NCBI GenBank assembly: GCA_009829735.1
Contig: CM020618.1
Span: 11,313,119-11,377,118, forward strand
Length of the DNA stretch: 64,000 nt
Direction of reading: 5' to 3'
Source of the DNA: Pyropia yezoensis
Lineage: Eukaryota > Rhodophyta > Bangiophyceae > Bangiales > Bangiaceae
Shown here: piece after piece, positions 44,901-57,511 of the stretch
Layout of the letters: each line of letters opens with the position of its first letter
Numbering within the stretch: the first letter of the stretch is position 1
Notes under the pieces: model-generated
What the model was told of the DNA's origin: nothing
What the model saw: the letters and a program-made list of their open reading frames with translations, nothing else
Database searches by the model: none
Program-made: the position numbers and the translations under genes

Positions 44901-47900
44901 GATAGGGGTCCGGTCCTTTTCTTGATCTCGTGGTGTTGCGATCTGGTTGATTGTGTTTAGTGGCTACGTTTGACTGCGATCTACTGTTACTCTCCCCCAA
45001 CATACCCCCTCGCTCTCTTATTCGTGGTAAACATTACGTCGGTTGACTGATTGTGACTATGTCTACCCAAGAGACGGGGAACGTTCAAGATGACGGATCG
45101 GCGTCGACGCCGACCGCGGAGCTGAACCCGGGACCCAGGATCGGTAACCCGATCGACAACATTGAGACGCCGATGCTCTGCGGTGCCGGATCGACATTTG
45201 CGCCCGACCGTTACCGGTCTGCAATGCACACGCTATATCGGTGCGGAACGCATCCGCCATGACACCATGGTTGCGTCGCCAGCCCCGCGCCGACCTCAGC
45301 CCCGCCATGGGCGGGAAGGGCGCCGTCAACGTCAGATACGAGGATACCCCCGGGAAGTACTCAAACCCGGGATAACGGTCGGTATCGGGCACAGTGTGCC
45401 CGAATGCAACAGGGGTCACAGCGGCCGCAACCCCCGAGGCACTAGCCGGGTAGTCAACGTCCCGCGGTAACGCGGGAGCAACCAAGTCGCATACCCCGAA
45501 CGCGGGGTTGAGGAATACGTCACCCCACCCGACCCGGGTGCGCCAGAGCTGGGCATGCCGGTTGTCCGGCTGACTCAGTATCAAATGATGCTCCACACGG
45601 ACAGCATTCGGCTGGTTCCAGCCGCGCCAACTCCCGCTCCCAACTCGGGTCCAGCTTGATACGACGGGAGTAACCTCCACGGTGGCTCGGCGGGTGGAAG
45701 TACACCCGCATCCGGCCAGCAGAGTCCATGTGATCTTGCACGGTGAGGCCTCGAACCCGAGCCACCAAGTCGGACACCGACATAGGGGGGTGGCCCGCCA
45801 CCAAGGCGACGACCCCACACGGGGTAGTCAAGAGGGGTCACCCCACAACCGCCCCCACGCAACGCGGGCAGCCCCCGCCCCCACTGACTCGTCCACACGA
45901 GATGGGCCCCCCCACCACCAGACGCCTGGTGGCGGATCCGCTTGCACGACCCCCGAAATGGGGGTTGTAACATGAAAACCCGCATCGGGAATTCAACGGT
46001 CCGAAAAACGGATCGTGTGTGTGCCACACAAAGTGGGGCACCCCCCTCAGACAACCCCAAAAAGGGGTGCCTGCCGCGACAGGGCGCAAAGCCCCACCCG
46101 ACTGGTAAACGGTCGCGCGACCCACTTACATTCGGAAAGCCGAATGCAACTCGACCCAAGGACGGGCCGAATCTAAGGGGGGGATATGTAGAAATATTGA
46201 TGACCGTATTGTGACCCTAGTACAGGGGGGACTACTTCTAACCCTTAACTTTCAATTTGGGAGTCCGTATTGGTCACGGTATCTATAAGTTACGTATGAC
46301 CAGAGGGACTTGCATCTTGGGGTGGAGGGTAGTTAGTAGTGTCTCCGAGGGTTTATAACGAGGGGGCCGGCGGCGAATCCACCGCCGGCCATGGTAGAAC
46401 AACAAACCCCTCCCATTTTGGCTCCCATCTTGGTCCCGTGGCTTGCGCTCCAAGGACAGCAACCTTGGCCTCCCGGTGACGTTCGTGCCGATCCCCCTTG
46501 GTGAGTATTCCCTGAGAGTGGACGTGCAGCGGTTCCCTTTCGTGCTACATTGGTGGAGCAGCAGGGGACGGGTTTCCGTCACCCTTTTGGTGACGCCGTC
46601 TTCGGCCCTGGCACACTGATAGGGGTCCGGTCCTTTTCTTGATCTCGTGGTGTTGCGATCTGGTTGATTGTGTTTAGTGGCTACGTTTGACTGCGATCTA
46701 CTGTTACTCTCCCCCAACATACCCCCTCGCTCTCTTATTCGTGGTAAACATTACGTCGGTTGACTGATTGTGACTATGTCTACCCAAGAGACGGGGAACG
46801 TTCAAGATGACGGATCGGCGTCGACGCCGACCGCGGAGCTGAACCCGGGACCCAGGATCGGTAACCCGATCGACAACATTGAGACGCCGATGCTCTGCGG
46901 TGCCGGATCGACATTTGCGCCCGACCGTTACCGGTCTGCAATGCACACGCTATATCGGTGCGGAACGCATCCGCCATGACACCATGGTTGCGTCGCCAGC
47001 CCCGCGCCGACCTCAGCCCCGCCATGGGCGGGAAGGGCGCCGTCAACGTCAGATACGAGGATACCCCCGGGAAGTACTCAAACCCGGGATAACGGTCGGT
47101 ATCGGGCACAGTGTGCCCGAATGCAACAGGGGTCACAGCGGCCGCAACCCCCGAGGCACTAGCCGGATAGTCAACGTCCCGCGGTAACGCGGGAGCAACC
47201 AAGTCGCATACCCCGAACGCGGGGTTGAGGAATACGTCACCCCACCCGACCCGGGTGCGCCAGAGCTGGGCATGCCGGTTGTCCGGCTGACTCAGTATCA
47301 AATGATGCTCCACACGGACAGCATTCGGCTGGTTCCAGCCGCGCCAACTCCCGCTCCCAACTCGGGTCCAGCTTGATACGACGGGAGTAACCTCCACGGT
47401 GGCTCGGCGGGTGGAAGTACACCCGCATCCGGCCAGCAGAGTCCATGTGATCTTGCACGGTGAGGCCTCGAACCCGAGCCACCAAGTCGGACACCGACAT
47501 AGGGGGGTGGCCCGCCACCAAGGCGACGACCCCACACGGGGTAGTCAAGAGGGGTCACCCCACAACCGCCCCCACGCAACGCGGGCAGCCCCCGCCCCCA
47601 CTGACTCGTCCACACGAGATGGGCCCCCCACCACCAGACGCCTGGTGGCGGATCCGCTTGCACGACCCCCGAAATGGGGGTTGTAACATGAAAACCCGCA
47701 TCGGGAATTCAACGGTCCGAAAAACGGATCGTGTGTGTGCCACACAAAGTGGGGCACCCCCCTCAGACAACCCCAAAAAGGGGTGCCTGCCGCGACAGGG
47801 CGCAAAGCCCCACCCGACTGGTAAACGGTCGCGCGACCCACTTACATTCGGAAAGCCGAATGCAACTCGACCCAAGGACGGGCCGAATCTAAGGGGGGGA

Positions 47901-50900
47901 TATGTAGAAATATTGATGACCGTATTGTGACCCTAGTACAGGGGGGACTACTTCTAACCCTTAACTTTCAATTTGGGAGTCCGTATTGGTCACGGTATCT
48001 ATAAGTTACGTATGACCAGAGGGACTTGCATCTTGGGGTGGAGGGTAGTTAGTAGTGTCTCCGAGGGTTTATAACGAGGGGGCCGGCGGCGAATCCACCG
48101 CCGGCCATGGTAGAACAACAAACCCCTCCCATTTTGGCTCCCATCTTGGTCCCGTGGCTTGCGCTCCAAGGACAGCAACCTTGGCCTCCCGGTGACGTTC
48201 GTGCCGATCCCCCTTGGTGAGTATTCCCTGAGAGTGGACGTGCAGCGGTTCCCTTTCGTGCTACATTGGTGGAGCAGCAGGGGACGGGTTTCCGTCACCC
48301 TTTTGGTGACGCCGTCTTCGGCCCTGGCACACTGATAGGGGTCCGGTCCTTTTCTTGATCTCGTGGTGTTGCGATCTGGTTGATTGTGTTTAGTGGCTAC
48401 GTTTGACTGCGATCTACTGTTACTCTCCCCCAACATACCCCCTCGCTCTCTTATTCGTGGTAAACATTACGTCGGTTGACTGATTGTGACTATGTCTACC
48501 CAAGAGACGGGGAACGTTCAAGATGACGGATCGGCGTCGACGCCGACCGCGGAGCTGAACCCGGGACCCAGGATCGGTAACCCGATCGACAACATTGAGA
48601 CGCCGATGCTCTGCGGTGCCGGATCGACATTTGCGCCCGACCGTTACCGGTCTGCAATGCACACGCTATATCGGTGCGGAACGCATCCGCCATGACACCA
48701 TGGTTGCGTCGCCAGCCCCGCGCCGACCTCAGCCCCGCCATGGGCGGGAAGGGCGCCGTCAACGTCAGATACGAGGATACCCCCGGGAAGTACTCAAACC
48801 CGGGATAACGGTCGGTATCGGGCACAGTGTGCCCGAATGCAACAGGGGTCACAGCGGCCGCAACCCCCGAGGCACTAGCCGGGTAGTCAACGTCCCGCGG
48901 TAACGCGGGAGCAACCAAGTCGCATACCCCGAACGCGGGGTTGAGGAATACGTCACCCCACCCGACCCGGGTGCGCCAGAGCTGGGCATGCCGGTTGTCC
49001 GGCTGACTCAGTATCAAATGATGCTCCACACGGACAGCATTCGGCTGGTTCCAGCCGCGCCAACTCCCGCTCCCAACTCGGGTCCAGCTTGATACGACGG
49101 GAGTAACCTCCACGGTGGCTCGGCGGGTGGAAGTACACCCGCATCCGGCCAGCAGAGTCCATGTGATCTTGCACGGTGAGGCCTCGAACCCGAGCCACCA
49201 AGTCGGACACCGACATAGGGGGGTGGCCCGCCACCAAGGCGACGACCCCACACGGGGTAGTCAAGAGGGGTCACCCCACAACCGCCCCCACGCAACGCGG
49301 GCAGCCCCCGCCCCCACTGACTCGTCCACACGAGATGGGCCCCCCCACCACCAGACGCCTGGTGGCGGATCCGCTTGCACGACCCCCGAAATGGGGGTTG
49401 TAACATGAAAACCCGCATCGGGAATTCAACGGTCCGAAAAACGGATCGTGTGTGTGCCACACAAAGTGGGGCACCCCCCTCAGACAACCCCAAAAAGGGG
49501 TGCCTGCCGCGACAGGGCGCAAAGCCCCACCCGACTGGTAAACGGTCGCGCGACCCACTTACATTCGGAAAGCCGAATGCAACTCGACCCAAGGACGGGC
49601 CGAATCTAAGGGGGGGATATGTAGAAATATTGATGACCGTATTGTGACCCTAGTACAGGGGGGACTACTTCTAACCCTTAACTTTCAATTTGGGAGTCCG
49701 TATTGGTCACGGTATCTATAAGTTACGTATGACCAGAGGGACTTGCATCTTGGGGTGGAGGGTAGTTAGTAGTGTCTCCGAGGGTTTATAACGAGGGGGC
49801 CGGCGGCGAATCCACCGCCGGCCATGGTAGAACAACAAACCCCTCCCATTTTGGCTCCCATCTTGGTCCCGTGGCTTGCGCTCCAAGGACAGCAACCTTG
49901 GCCTCCCGGTGACGTTCGTGCCGATCCCCCTTGGTGAGTATTCCCTGAGAGTGGACGTGCAGCGGTTCCCTTTCGTGCTACATTGGTGGAGCAGCAGGGG
50001 ACGGGTTTCCGTCACCCTTTTGGTGACGCCGTCTTCGGCCCTGGCACACTGATAGGGGTCCGGTCCTTTTCTTGATCTCGTGGTGTTGCGATCTGGTTGA
50101 TTGTGTTTAGTGGCTACGTTTGACTGCGATCTACTGTTACTCTCCCCCAACATACCCCCTCGCTCTCTTATTCGTGGTAAACATTACGTCGGTTGACTGA
50201 TTGTGACTATGTCTACCCAAGAGACGGGGAACGTTCAAGATGACGGATCGGCGTCGACGCCGACCGCGGAGCTGAACCCGGGACCCAGGATCGGTAACCC
50301 GATCGACAACATTGAGACGCCGATGCTCTGCGGTGCCGGATCGACATTTGCGCCCGACCGTTACCGGTCTGCAATGCACACGCTATATCGGTGCGGAACG
50401 CATCCGCCATGACACCATGGTTGCGTCGCCAGCCCCGCGCCGACCTCAGCCCCGCCATGGGCGGGAAGGGCGCCGTCAACGTCAGATACGAGGATACCCC
50501 CGGGAAGTACTCAAACCCGGGATAACGGTCGGTATCGGGCACAGTGTGCCCGAATGCAACAGGGGTCACAGCGGCCGCAACCCCCGAGGCACTAGCCGGA
50601 TAGTCAACGTCCCGCGGTAACGCGGGAGCAACCAAGTCGCATACCCCGAACGCGGGGTTGAGGAATACGTCACCCCACCCGACCCGGGTGCGCCAGAGCT
50701 GGGCATGCCGGTTGTCCGGCTGACTCAGTATCAAATGATGCTCCACACGGACAGCATTCGGCTGGTTCCAGCCGCGCCAACTCCCGCTCCCAACTCGGGT
50801 CCAGCTTGATACGACGGGAGTAACCTCCACGGTGGCTCGGCGGGTGGAAGTACACCCGCATCCGGCCAGCAGAGTCCATGTGATCTTGCACGGTGAGGCC

Positions 50901-53900
50901 TCGAACCCGAGCCACCAAGTCGGACACCGACATAGGGGGGTGGCCCGCCACCAAGGCGACGACCCCACACGGGGTAGTCAAGAGGGGTCACCCCACAACC
51001 GCCCCCACGCAACGCGGGCAGCCCCCGCCCCCACTGACTCGTCCACACGAGATGGGCCCCCCCACCACCAGACGCCTGGTGGCGGATCCGCTTGCACGAC
51101 CCCCGAAATGGGGGTTGTAACATGAAAACCCGCATCGGGAATTCAACGGTCCGAAAAACGGATCGTGTGTGTGCCACACAAAGTGGGGCACCCCCCTCAG
51201 ACAACCCCAAAAAGGGGTGCCTGCCGCGACAGGGCGCAAAGCCCCACCCGACTGGTAAACGGTCGCGCGACCCACTTACATTCGGAAAGCCGAATGCAAC
51301 TCGACCCAAGGACGGGCCGAATCTAAGGGGGGGATATGTAGAAATATTGATGACCGTATTGTGACCCTAGTACAGGGGGGACTACTTCTAACCCTTAACT
51401 TTCAATTTGGGAGTCCGTATTGGTCACGGTATCTATAAGTTACGTATGACCAGAGGGACTTGCATCTTGGGGTGGAGGGTAGTTAGTAGTGTCTCCGAGG
51501 GTTTATAACGAGGGGGCCGGCGGCGAATCCACCGCCGGCCATGGTAGAACAACAAACCCCTCCCATTTTGGCTCCCATCTTGGTCCCGTGGCTTGCGCTC
51601 CAAGGACAGCAACCTTGGCCTCCCGGTGACGTTCGTGCCGATCCCCCTTGGTGAGTATTCCCTGAGAGTGGACGTGCAGCGGTTCCCTTTCGTGCTACAT
51701 TGGTGGAGCAGCAGGGGACGGGTTTCCGTCACCCTTTTGGTGACGCCGTCTTCGGCCCTGGCACACTGATAGGGGTCCGGTCCTTTTCTTGATCTCGTGG
51801 TGTTGCGATCTGGTTGATTGTGTTTAGTGGCTACGTTTGACTGCGATCTACTGTTACTCTCCCCCAACATACCCCCTCGCTCTCTTATTCGTGGTAAACA
51901 TTACGTCGGTTGACTGATTGTGACTATGTCTACCCAAGAGACGGGGAACGTTCAAGATGACGGATCGGCGTCGACGCCGACCGCGGAGCTGAACCCGGGA
52001 CCCAGGATCGGTAACCCGATCGACAACATTGAGACGCCGATGCTCTGCGGTGCCGGATCGACATTTGCGCCCGACCGTTACCGGTCTGCAATGCACACGC
52101 TATATCGGTGCGGAACGCATCCGCCATGACACCATGGTTGCGTCGCCAGCCCCGCGCCGACCTCAGCCCCGCCATGGGCGGGAAGGGCGCCGTCAACGTC
52201 AGATACGAGGATACCCCCGGGAAGTACTCAAACCCGGGATAACGGTCGGTATCGGGCACAGTGTGCCCGAATGCAACAGGGGTCACAGCGGCCGCAACCC
52301 CCGAGGCACTAGCCGGATAGTCAACGTCCCGCGGTAACGCGGGAGCAACCAAGTCGCATACCCCGAACGCGGGGTTGAGGAATACGTCACCCCACCCGAC
52401 CCGGGTGCGCCAGAGCTGGGCATGCCGGTTGTCCGGCTGACTCAGTATCAAATGATGCTCCACACGGACAGCATTCGGCTGGTTCCAGCCGCGCCAACTC
52501 CCGCTCCCAACTCGGGTCCAGCTTGATACGACGGGAGTAACCTCCACGGTGGCTCGGCGGGTGGAAGTACACCCGCATCCGGCCAGCAGAGTCCATGTGA
52601 TCTTGCACGGTGAGGCCTCGAACCCGAGCCACCAAGTCGGACACCGACATAGGGGGGTGGCCCGCCACCAAGGCGACGACCCCACACGGGGTAGTCAAGA
52701 GGGGTCACCCCACAACCGCCCCCACGCAACGCGGGCAGCCCCCGCCCCCACTGACTCGTCCACACGAGATGGGCCCCCCCACCACCAGACGCCTGGTGGC
52801 GGATCCGCTTGCACGACCCCCGAAATGGGGGTTGTAACATGAAAACCCGCATCGGGAATTCAACGGTCCGAAAAACGGATCGTGTGTGTGCCACACAAAG
52901 TGGGGCACCCCCCTCAGACAACCCCAAAAAGGGGTGCCTGCCGCGACAGGGCGCAAAGCCCCACCCGACTGGTAAACGGTCGCGCGACCCACTTACATTC
53001 GGAAAGCCGAATGCAACTCGACCCAAGGACGGGCCGAATCTAAGGGGGGGATATGTAGAAATATTGATGACCGTATTGTGACCCTAGTACAGGGGGGACT
53101 ACTTCTAACCCTTAACTTTCAATTTGGGAGTCCGTATTGGTCACGGTATCTATAAGTTACGTATGACCAGAGGGACTTGCATCTTGGGGTGGAGGGTAGT
53201 TAGTAGTGTCTCCGAGGGTTTATAACGAGGGGGCCGGCGGCGAATCCACCGCCGGCCATGGTAGAACAACAAACCCCTCCCATTTTGGCTCCCATCTTGG
53301 TCCCGTGGCTTGCGCTCCAAGGACAGCAACCTTGGCCTCCCGGTGACGTTCGTGCCGATCCCCCTTGGTGAGTATTCCCTGAGAGTGGACGTGCAGCGGT
53401 TCCCTTTCGTGCTACGTTGGTGGAGCAGCAGGGGACGGGTTTCCGTCACCCTTTTGGTGACGCCGTCTTCGGCCCTGGCACACTGATAGGGGTCCGGTCC
53501 TTTTCTTGATCTCGTGGTGTTGCGATCTGGTTGATTGTGTTTAGTGGCTACGTTTGACTGCGATCTACTGTTACTCTCCCCCAACATACCCCCTCGCTCT
53601 CTTATTCGTGGTAAACATTACGTCGGTTGACTGATTGTGACTATGTCTACCCAAGAGACGGGGAACGTTCAAGATGACGGATCGGCGTCGACGCCGACCG
53701 CGGAGCTGAACCCGGGACCCAGGATCGGTAACCCGATCGACAACATTGAGACGCCGATGCTCTGCGGTGCCGGATCGACATTTGCGCCCGACCGTTACCG
53801 GTCTGCAATGCACACGCTATATCGGTGCGGAACGCATCCGCCATGACACCATGGTTGCGTCGCCAGCCCCGCGCCGACCTCAGCCCCGCCATGGGCGGGA

Positions 53901-54947
53901 AGGGCGCCGTCAACGTCAGATACGAGGATACCCCCGGGAAGTACTCAAACCCGGGATAACGGTCGGTATCGGGCACAGTGTGCCCGAATGCAACAGGGGT
54001 CACAGCGGCCGCAACCCCCGAGGCACTAGCCGGATAGTCAACGTCCCGCGGTAACGCGGGAGCAACCAAGTCGCATACCCCGAACGCGGGGTTGAGGAAT
54101 ACGTCACCCCACCCGACCCGGGTGCGCCAGAGCTGGGCATGCCGGTTGTCCGGCTGACTCAGTATCAAATGATGCTCCACACGGACAGCATTCGGCTGGT
54201 TCCAGCCGCGCCAACTCCCGCTCCCAACTCGGGTCCAGCTTGATACGACGGGAGTAACCTCCACGGTGGCTCGGCGGGTGGAAGTACACCCGCATCCGGC
54301 CAGCAGAGTCCATGTGATCTTGCACGGTGAGGCCTCGAACCCGAGCCACCAAGTCGGACACCGACATAGGGGGGTGGCCCGCCACCAAGGCGACGCCCCC
54401 ACACGGGGTAGTCAAGAGGGGTCACCCCACAACCGCCCCCACGCAACGCGGGCAGCCCCCGCCCCCACTGACTCGTCCACACGAGATGGGCCCCCCCACC
54501 ACCAGACGCCTGGTGGCGGATCCGCTTGCACGACCCCCGAAATGGGGGTTGTAACATGAAAACCCGCATCGGGAATTCAACGGTCCGAAAAACGGATCGT
54601 GTGTGTGCCACACAAAGTGGGGCACCCCCCTCAGACAACCCCAAAAAGGGGTGCCTGCCGCGACAGGGCGCAAAGCCCCACCCGACTGGTAAACGGTCGC
54701 GCGACCCACTTACATTCGGAAAGCCGAATGCAACTCGACCCAAGGACGGGCCGAATCTAAGAGGGGGATATGTAGAAATATTGATGACCGTAATGTGACC
54801 CTAGTACAGGGGGGACTACTTCTAACCCTTAACTTTCAATTTGGGAGTCCGTATTGGTCACGGTATCTATAAGTTACGTATGACCAGAGGGACTTGCATC
54901 TTGGGGTCCCTGAGAGTGGACGTGCAGCCGTTCTCTATTGTGCTACA

Positions 54948-55475
54948 GGAAGCCATGGGTTTGATTGGGGCCCGCCTCCGCCCGAGGGCGTTGCACGTGG
55001 ACATGCTGTGTATGGCATTCGTATGTACCCATGTCCACGGTGTACACTCTGACGCGGGGGAGTGCGACCAACGTCAACAGCAGCGAATACATCTGCGTGC
55101 CGGCGGGCGGTAACCTGTACTCGCGCAATATGATCGGCTGCCACGGCCACAATTACGGCCCCGAGGTGTTCCACCTTGTGTGGGCGGCCGCCTTGGTGAC
55201 GCTGCCCACTGAGGAAGCGGCGCGGCGCGGGTGCCGGGCGTCAGCAGCGGCAGCAGCTTCCGGTGCTACGGCGTGAGGGGGCAGCGGCGAGGGGAGAGGG
55301 AGGGGCGGCCGGATATGGGGCAGGGAATTGGCATCGGTGGGCGGCTTCCCAGTCTGGGGGGAAGGGGGTGAGGGAGGGTGTTGGCGCCCCGGTGTCCTCT
55401 TCATCCCAGGGGTATACGGAAGCGGGCTGTCACTCGTACATAAGTATACCTACAGCAAGCAAGTGCGGGCAGTCA
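54948..55475 (+). repeat. Segmental duplication, right copy
   Basis: Matches 4805-5334 and begins exactly at the base after the last LTR of the array. It retains the peptide SSEYICVPAGGNLYSRNMIG and its downstream text to a stop near 55274. Confidence 0.85.
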
Positions 55476-55477
55476 GA

Positions 55478-55676
55478 AGCGCTCAGCCGGTGCTTGTTCT
55501 GCCCTCGAAGTGGTCAGAAATCCCGGAAGAATCCCCGATCACACTGTTCGTACAACAACGGACCCTCATGCAGAGCAGTCAGTGGCCAGAGAGGCAGCAT
55601 CTGAGTCATATCATTGGTATAACACAGTTTGCTCTTGCTCTTGTCCACATGGGACAAAATTGGGAGAACTGCAATA
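55478..55676 (+). mobile_element. Partial MITE (right part only), copy 3
   Basis: Matches 5727-5924 including the right terminal inverted repeat ending GAGAACTGCAATA. The left part of the element is absent. The transposase fragment begins about 25 bp further right. Confidence 0.75.
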
Positions 55677-55699
55677 CATACAGCTCATCCCGTCCACCC

Positions 55700-56413
55700 G
55701 TCCGTCCTTTACGTTGCCGTACTTCTCCCAAAAATTCCGCGTGGACAGATGCGAGGGTCTTCAAGCGCTGGTTTCAAAACGTTTTCCTGCCGTCCATGCG
55801 AACTCGGACGGGCTCCCATGTCTACCTCATTATGGACAACCTGGCGTGTCATTCTGAGATAGTCGACCCCCAGGTGACATTGATTGAGCTCCCACCTAAC
55901 AAGACAGCTGTGTACCAGCCGCTAGACGCAGGTGTGATTGCTGCTGTTATGCGACGGTACAAGTTTAGGCTGCTGCAGCGGGTGATACAAAACCTTGACG
56001 GGTTGGTGGCCTCGGGGGCTGCGCCGCCTCGTGTCCCACGCGGCGGGGGTCTAGATGTTGGCGGCCAGGCTCACCTGGGCGACGCAGCCAAGATTATCAA
56101 GGAAGAGTGGGCAATCGTGCCGGCGGCTCAGCTGGCCAACTGCTGGCTTAAGGCTGAAGTACTGCCGGACGAGGTCGAGGCTGAAGTACGCCGGCAGGTC
56201 CTCGGCGTCGTACCGGCGTGTGATAACGCCCATGTGGACGTCTCAGGAATTGTAGCCATGATCGCCAACGCCTCGCTGGAGGACGAATTTGTGGGAGTGG
56301 ACGGGCCCGACCGCGTGCGCGCGGCACAGCGGTGGATGGATGCTGAGAACGACGTGGGTGCGATTGACGAGACAGTAGATATGGTTCTGGACGGGGAGCT
56401 GGATGACGAGTGA
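55700..56413 (+). CDS. pogo/Tigger-type DDE transposase, 5'-truncated
   Basis: About 235 codons of a DDE-1 superfamily transposase. Visible in order are VFKRWFQNVFLPSM, the second catalytic Asp in VYLIMDNLACHS near 55825-55860, the LPPNKTAVYQPLDAGVI block carrying the third acidic residue near 55890-55935, and the family's RYKFRLLQRVIQNL helix. The first catalytic Asp and the CENP-B-like DNA-binding domain are missing. The open frame instead runs back in phase into MITE and duplicated sequence to 55328. From the DDE core to the stop there is no interruption, followed by an acidic C-terminal tail (DMVLDGELDDE). It is either a recently truncated transposon or a retained fragment, and a candidate relative of the enzyme that moved the adjacent MITEs. 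Confidence 0.75.
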   Translation, partial: VRPLRCRTSPKNSAWTDARVFKRWFQNVFLPSMRTRTGSHVYLIMDNLACHSEIVDPQVTLIELPPNKTAVYQPLDAGVIAAVMRRYKFRLLQRVIQNLDGLVASGAAPPRVPRGGGLDVGGQAHLGDAAKIIKEEWAIVPAAQLANCWLKAEVLPDEVEAEVRRQVLGVVPACDNAHVDVSGIVAMIANASLEDEFVGVDGPDRVRAAQRWMDAENDVGAIDETVDMVLDGELDDE

Positions 56414-56834
56414 GCCGTTCCCATACCCTTTTACTGTTCTTCTTGTACGCTTGCCGGGACAGCACTTACGTCTCAAAGTGCATACTCCGCGGGCCTGGCC
56501 ACTCCCTTCCGCGTCGCTTCATCCAACTGCCTACCAGAACCCCAGCGGTCCCCGTACACTCCATCTGCCCCAAAGAGGTTTGGTCTGCAACCATCCTCAT
56601 CCACCGCCCTCCCGTTCCCCGTACCTTTCGTCCCACCTCTCCCCTTCACTCACCTCCTTTACGGCTATCCTTCCTGTCGCAGCCGCGGTCTGCGTCCTCT
56701 GTCCGCGGCCCCCTCTGCACTGTTCCTGCCTAAGTCATGAGAGCCGTTCTTGTACTTTGTACCATCACGATCACGATTTTTCTCGCCACATGCCAAGTCG
56801 CAGTACTTGATCGTACATCACGTCGGAACAGTAC
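56414..56834. other. Transposase 3' flank, nothing recognised
   Basis: Pyrimidine-rich sequence between the transposase stop and the family A LTR. No frame or repeat that I can name. Confidence 0.5.
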
Positions 56835-57511
56835 TGTGGCGTTGTGGCCCTCAGGTACCGATGGGACCCGGGAGGCTGACTTGGGACCCGGCTGGCAGTG
56901 TTACGTGGAAACACGCGCTGGCTTGGGATCCTTGCATCGGTGGCCCGGGGCAGTGGCGACACGCCCGGTGCCCTGATTGGTCCCCCTGGAGCGGAGGACT
57001 TGCCCGGTTGGGGGCGTACTGACCTTCGGGTTATTTGCTTGATTTTTCGCATTTGTTTTCCTTGCGTGATTTCGTGTCTTTCCCCTTTTTCCCACTGGGG
57101 TTTTTTTTGGGGATTGACATTTGTGTGTGGGGGGATTTCGCTCGCTTTTCGTGTGTTGGCCCGGTGAGCGGCCGGTGCCTTGCTGGCACTTGGCCCGCTG
57201 GGGGCGCCCTCTGGGGGCCTCGTTCTGGGCCCCTGGAGGGGCCAGGGATGGAGGTTCTTGAGGGGTGCTCCGGGGTTCTCCCCGGGGCCATCTTGTAAAA
57301 TCAACAGTGCTTTGGGTTCCTTCTCCCTCGGGCTTTTGTCCTGTTTACCTTTCCCTCGTATCGTGGCGGGCCAGTGGACCAGCAAGGGCTCTTACCTGTC
57401 CCTTCCTGGGCTTCGGACTGTGGTCTCTGTGTGAGTGTTTGTGGTTTGTGGTTTCGAGAACCTGGGTTCCATTACGCTACATTTATGGTGGAGCAGCAGG
57501 GGAGGGCTATA
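56835..57511 (+). mobile_element. Family A LTR with the start of its internal region, interrupted
   Basis: A full 647-bp family A LTR (56835-57481) is followed by about 30 bp of family A internal sequence including TGGTGGAGCAGC. It then stops at CTATA, where the family B LTR begins. The 5-bp flank on the left is AGTAC. This is therefore the 5' end of a second A copy, split by a later B insertion. Its remainder is expected to the right of the window. Confidence 0.85.

Larger units (their letters stand above)
37602..54947 (+). repeat. 17.3-kb tandem array of an LTR-retrotransposon unit, ten units plus a terminal LTR
   Basis: LTRs start at 37602, 39319, 41036, 42753, 44470, 46187, 47903, 49620, 51337, 53054 and 54771, a 1717-bp period (1716 once). 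Each unit is one 363-bp LTR followed by about 1354 bp of internal sequence, so neighbouring units share LTRs. The internal part holds a primer site (TGGTGGAGCAGC), a leader with a hairpin, a short sense reading frame, part of the family B antisense frame on the minus strand, a hairpin-rich stretch and a polypurine tract (AAGGGGGGGA) next to the following LTR. No pol is present. Units are nearly identical. The first LTR and the last are the most diverged, and the last is a short form (177 bp). This is a fossil non-autonomous family B derivative turned into a satellite, probably by unequal exchange between LTRs. Confidence 0.95.

Noticed and set aside
37602-54947. rDNA spacer or CRISPR-like array
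   Set aside because: The 1.7-kb units carry LTR termini, a primer site and a polypurine tract and no rRNA. Repeats and spacers are far too long for CRISPR.
55689-55860. An independent small gene at the start of the transposase region
   Set aside because: Short alternative frames here are shadows of the DDE transposase frame, whose motifs continue in phase to 56413.
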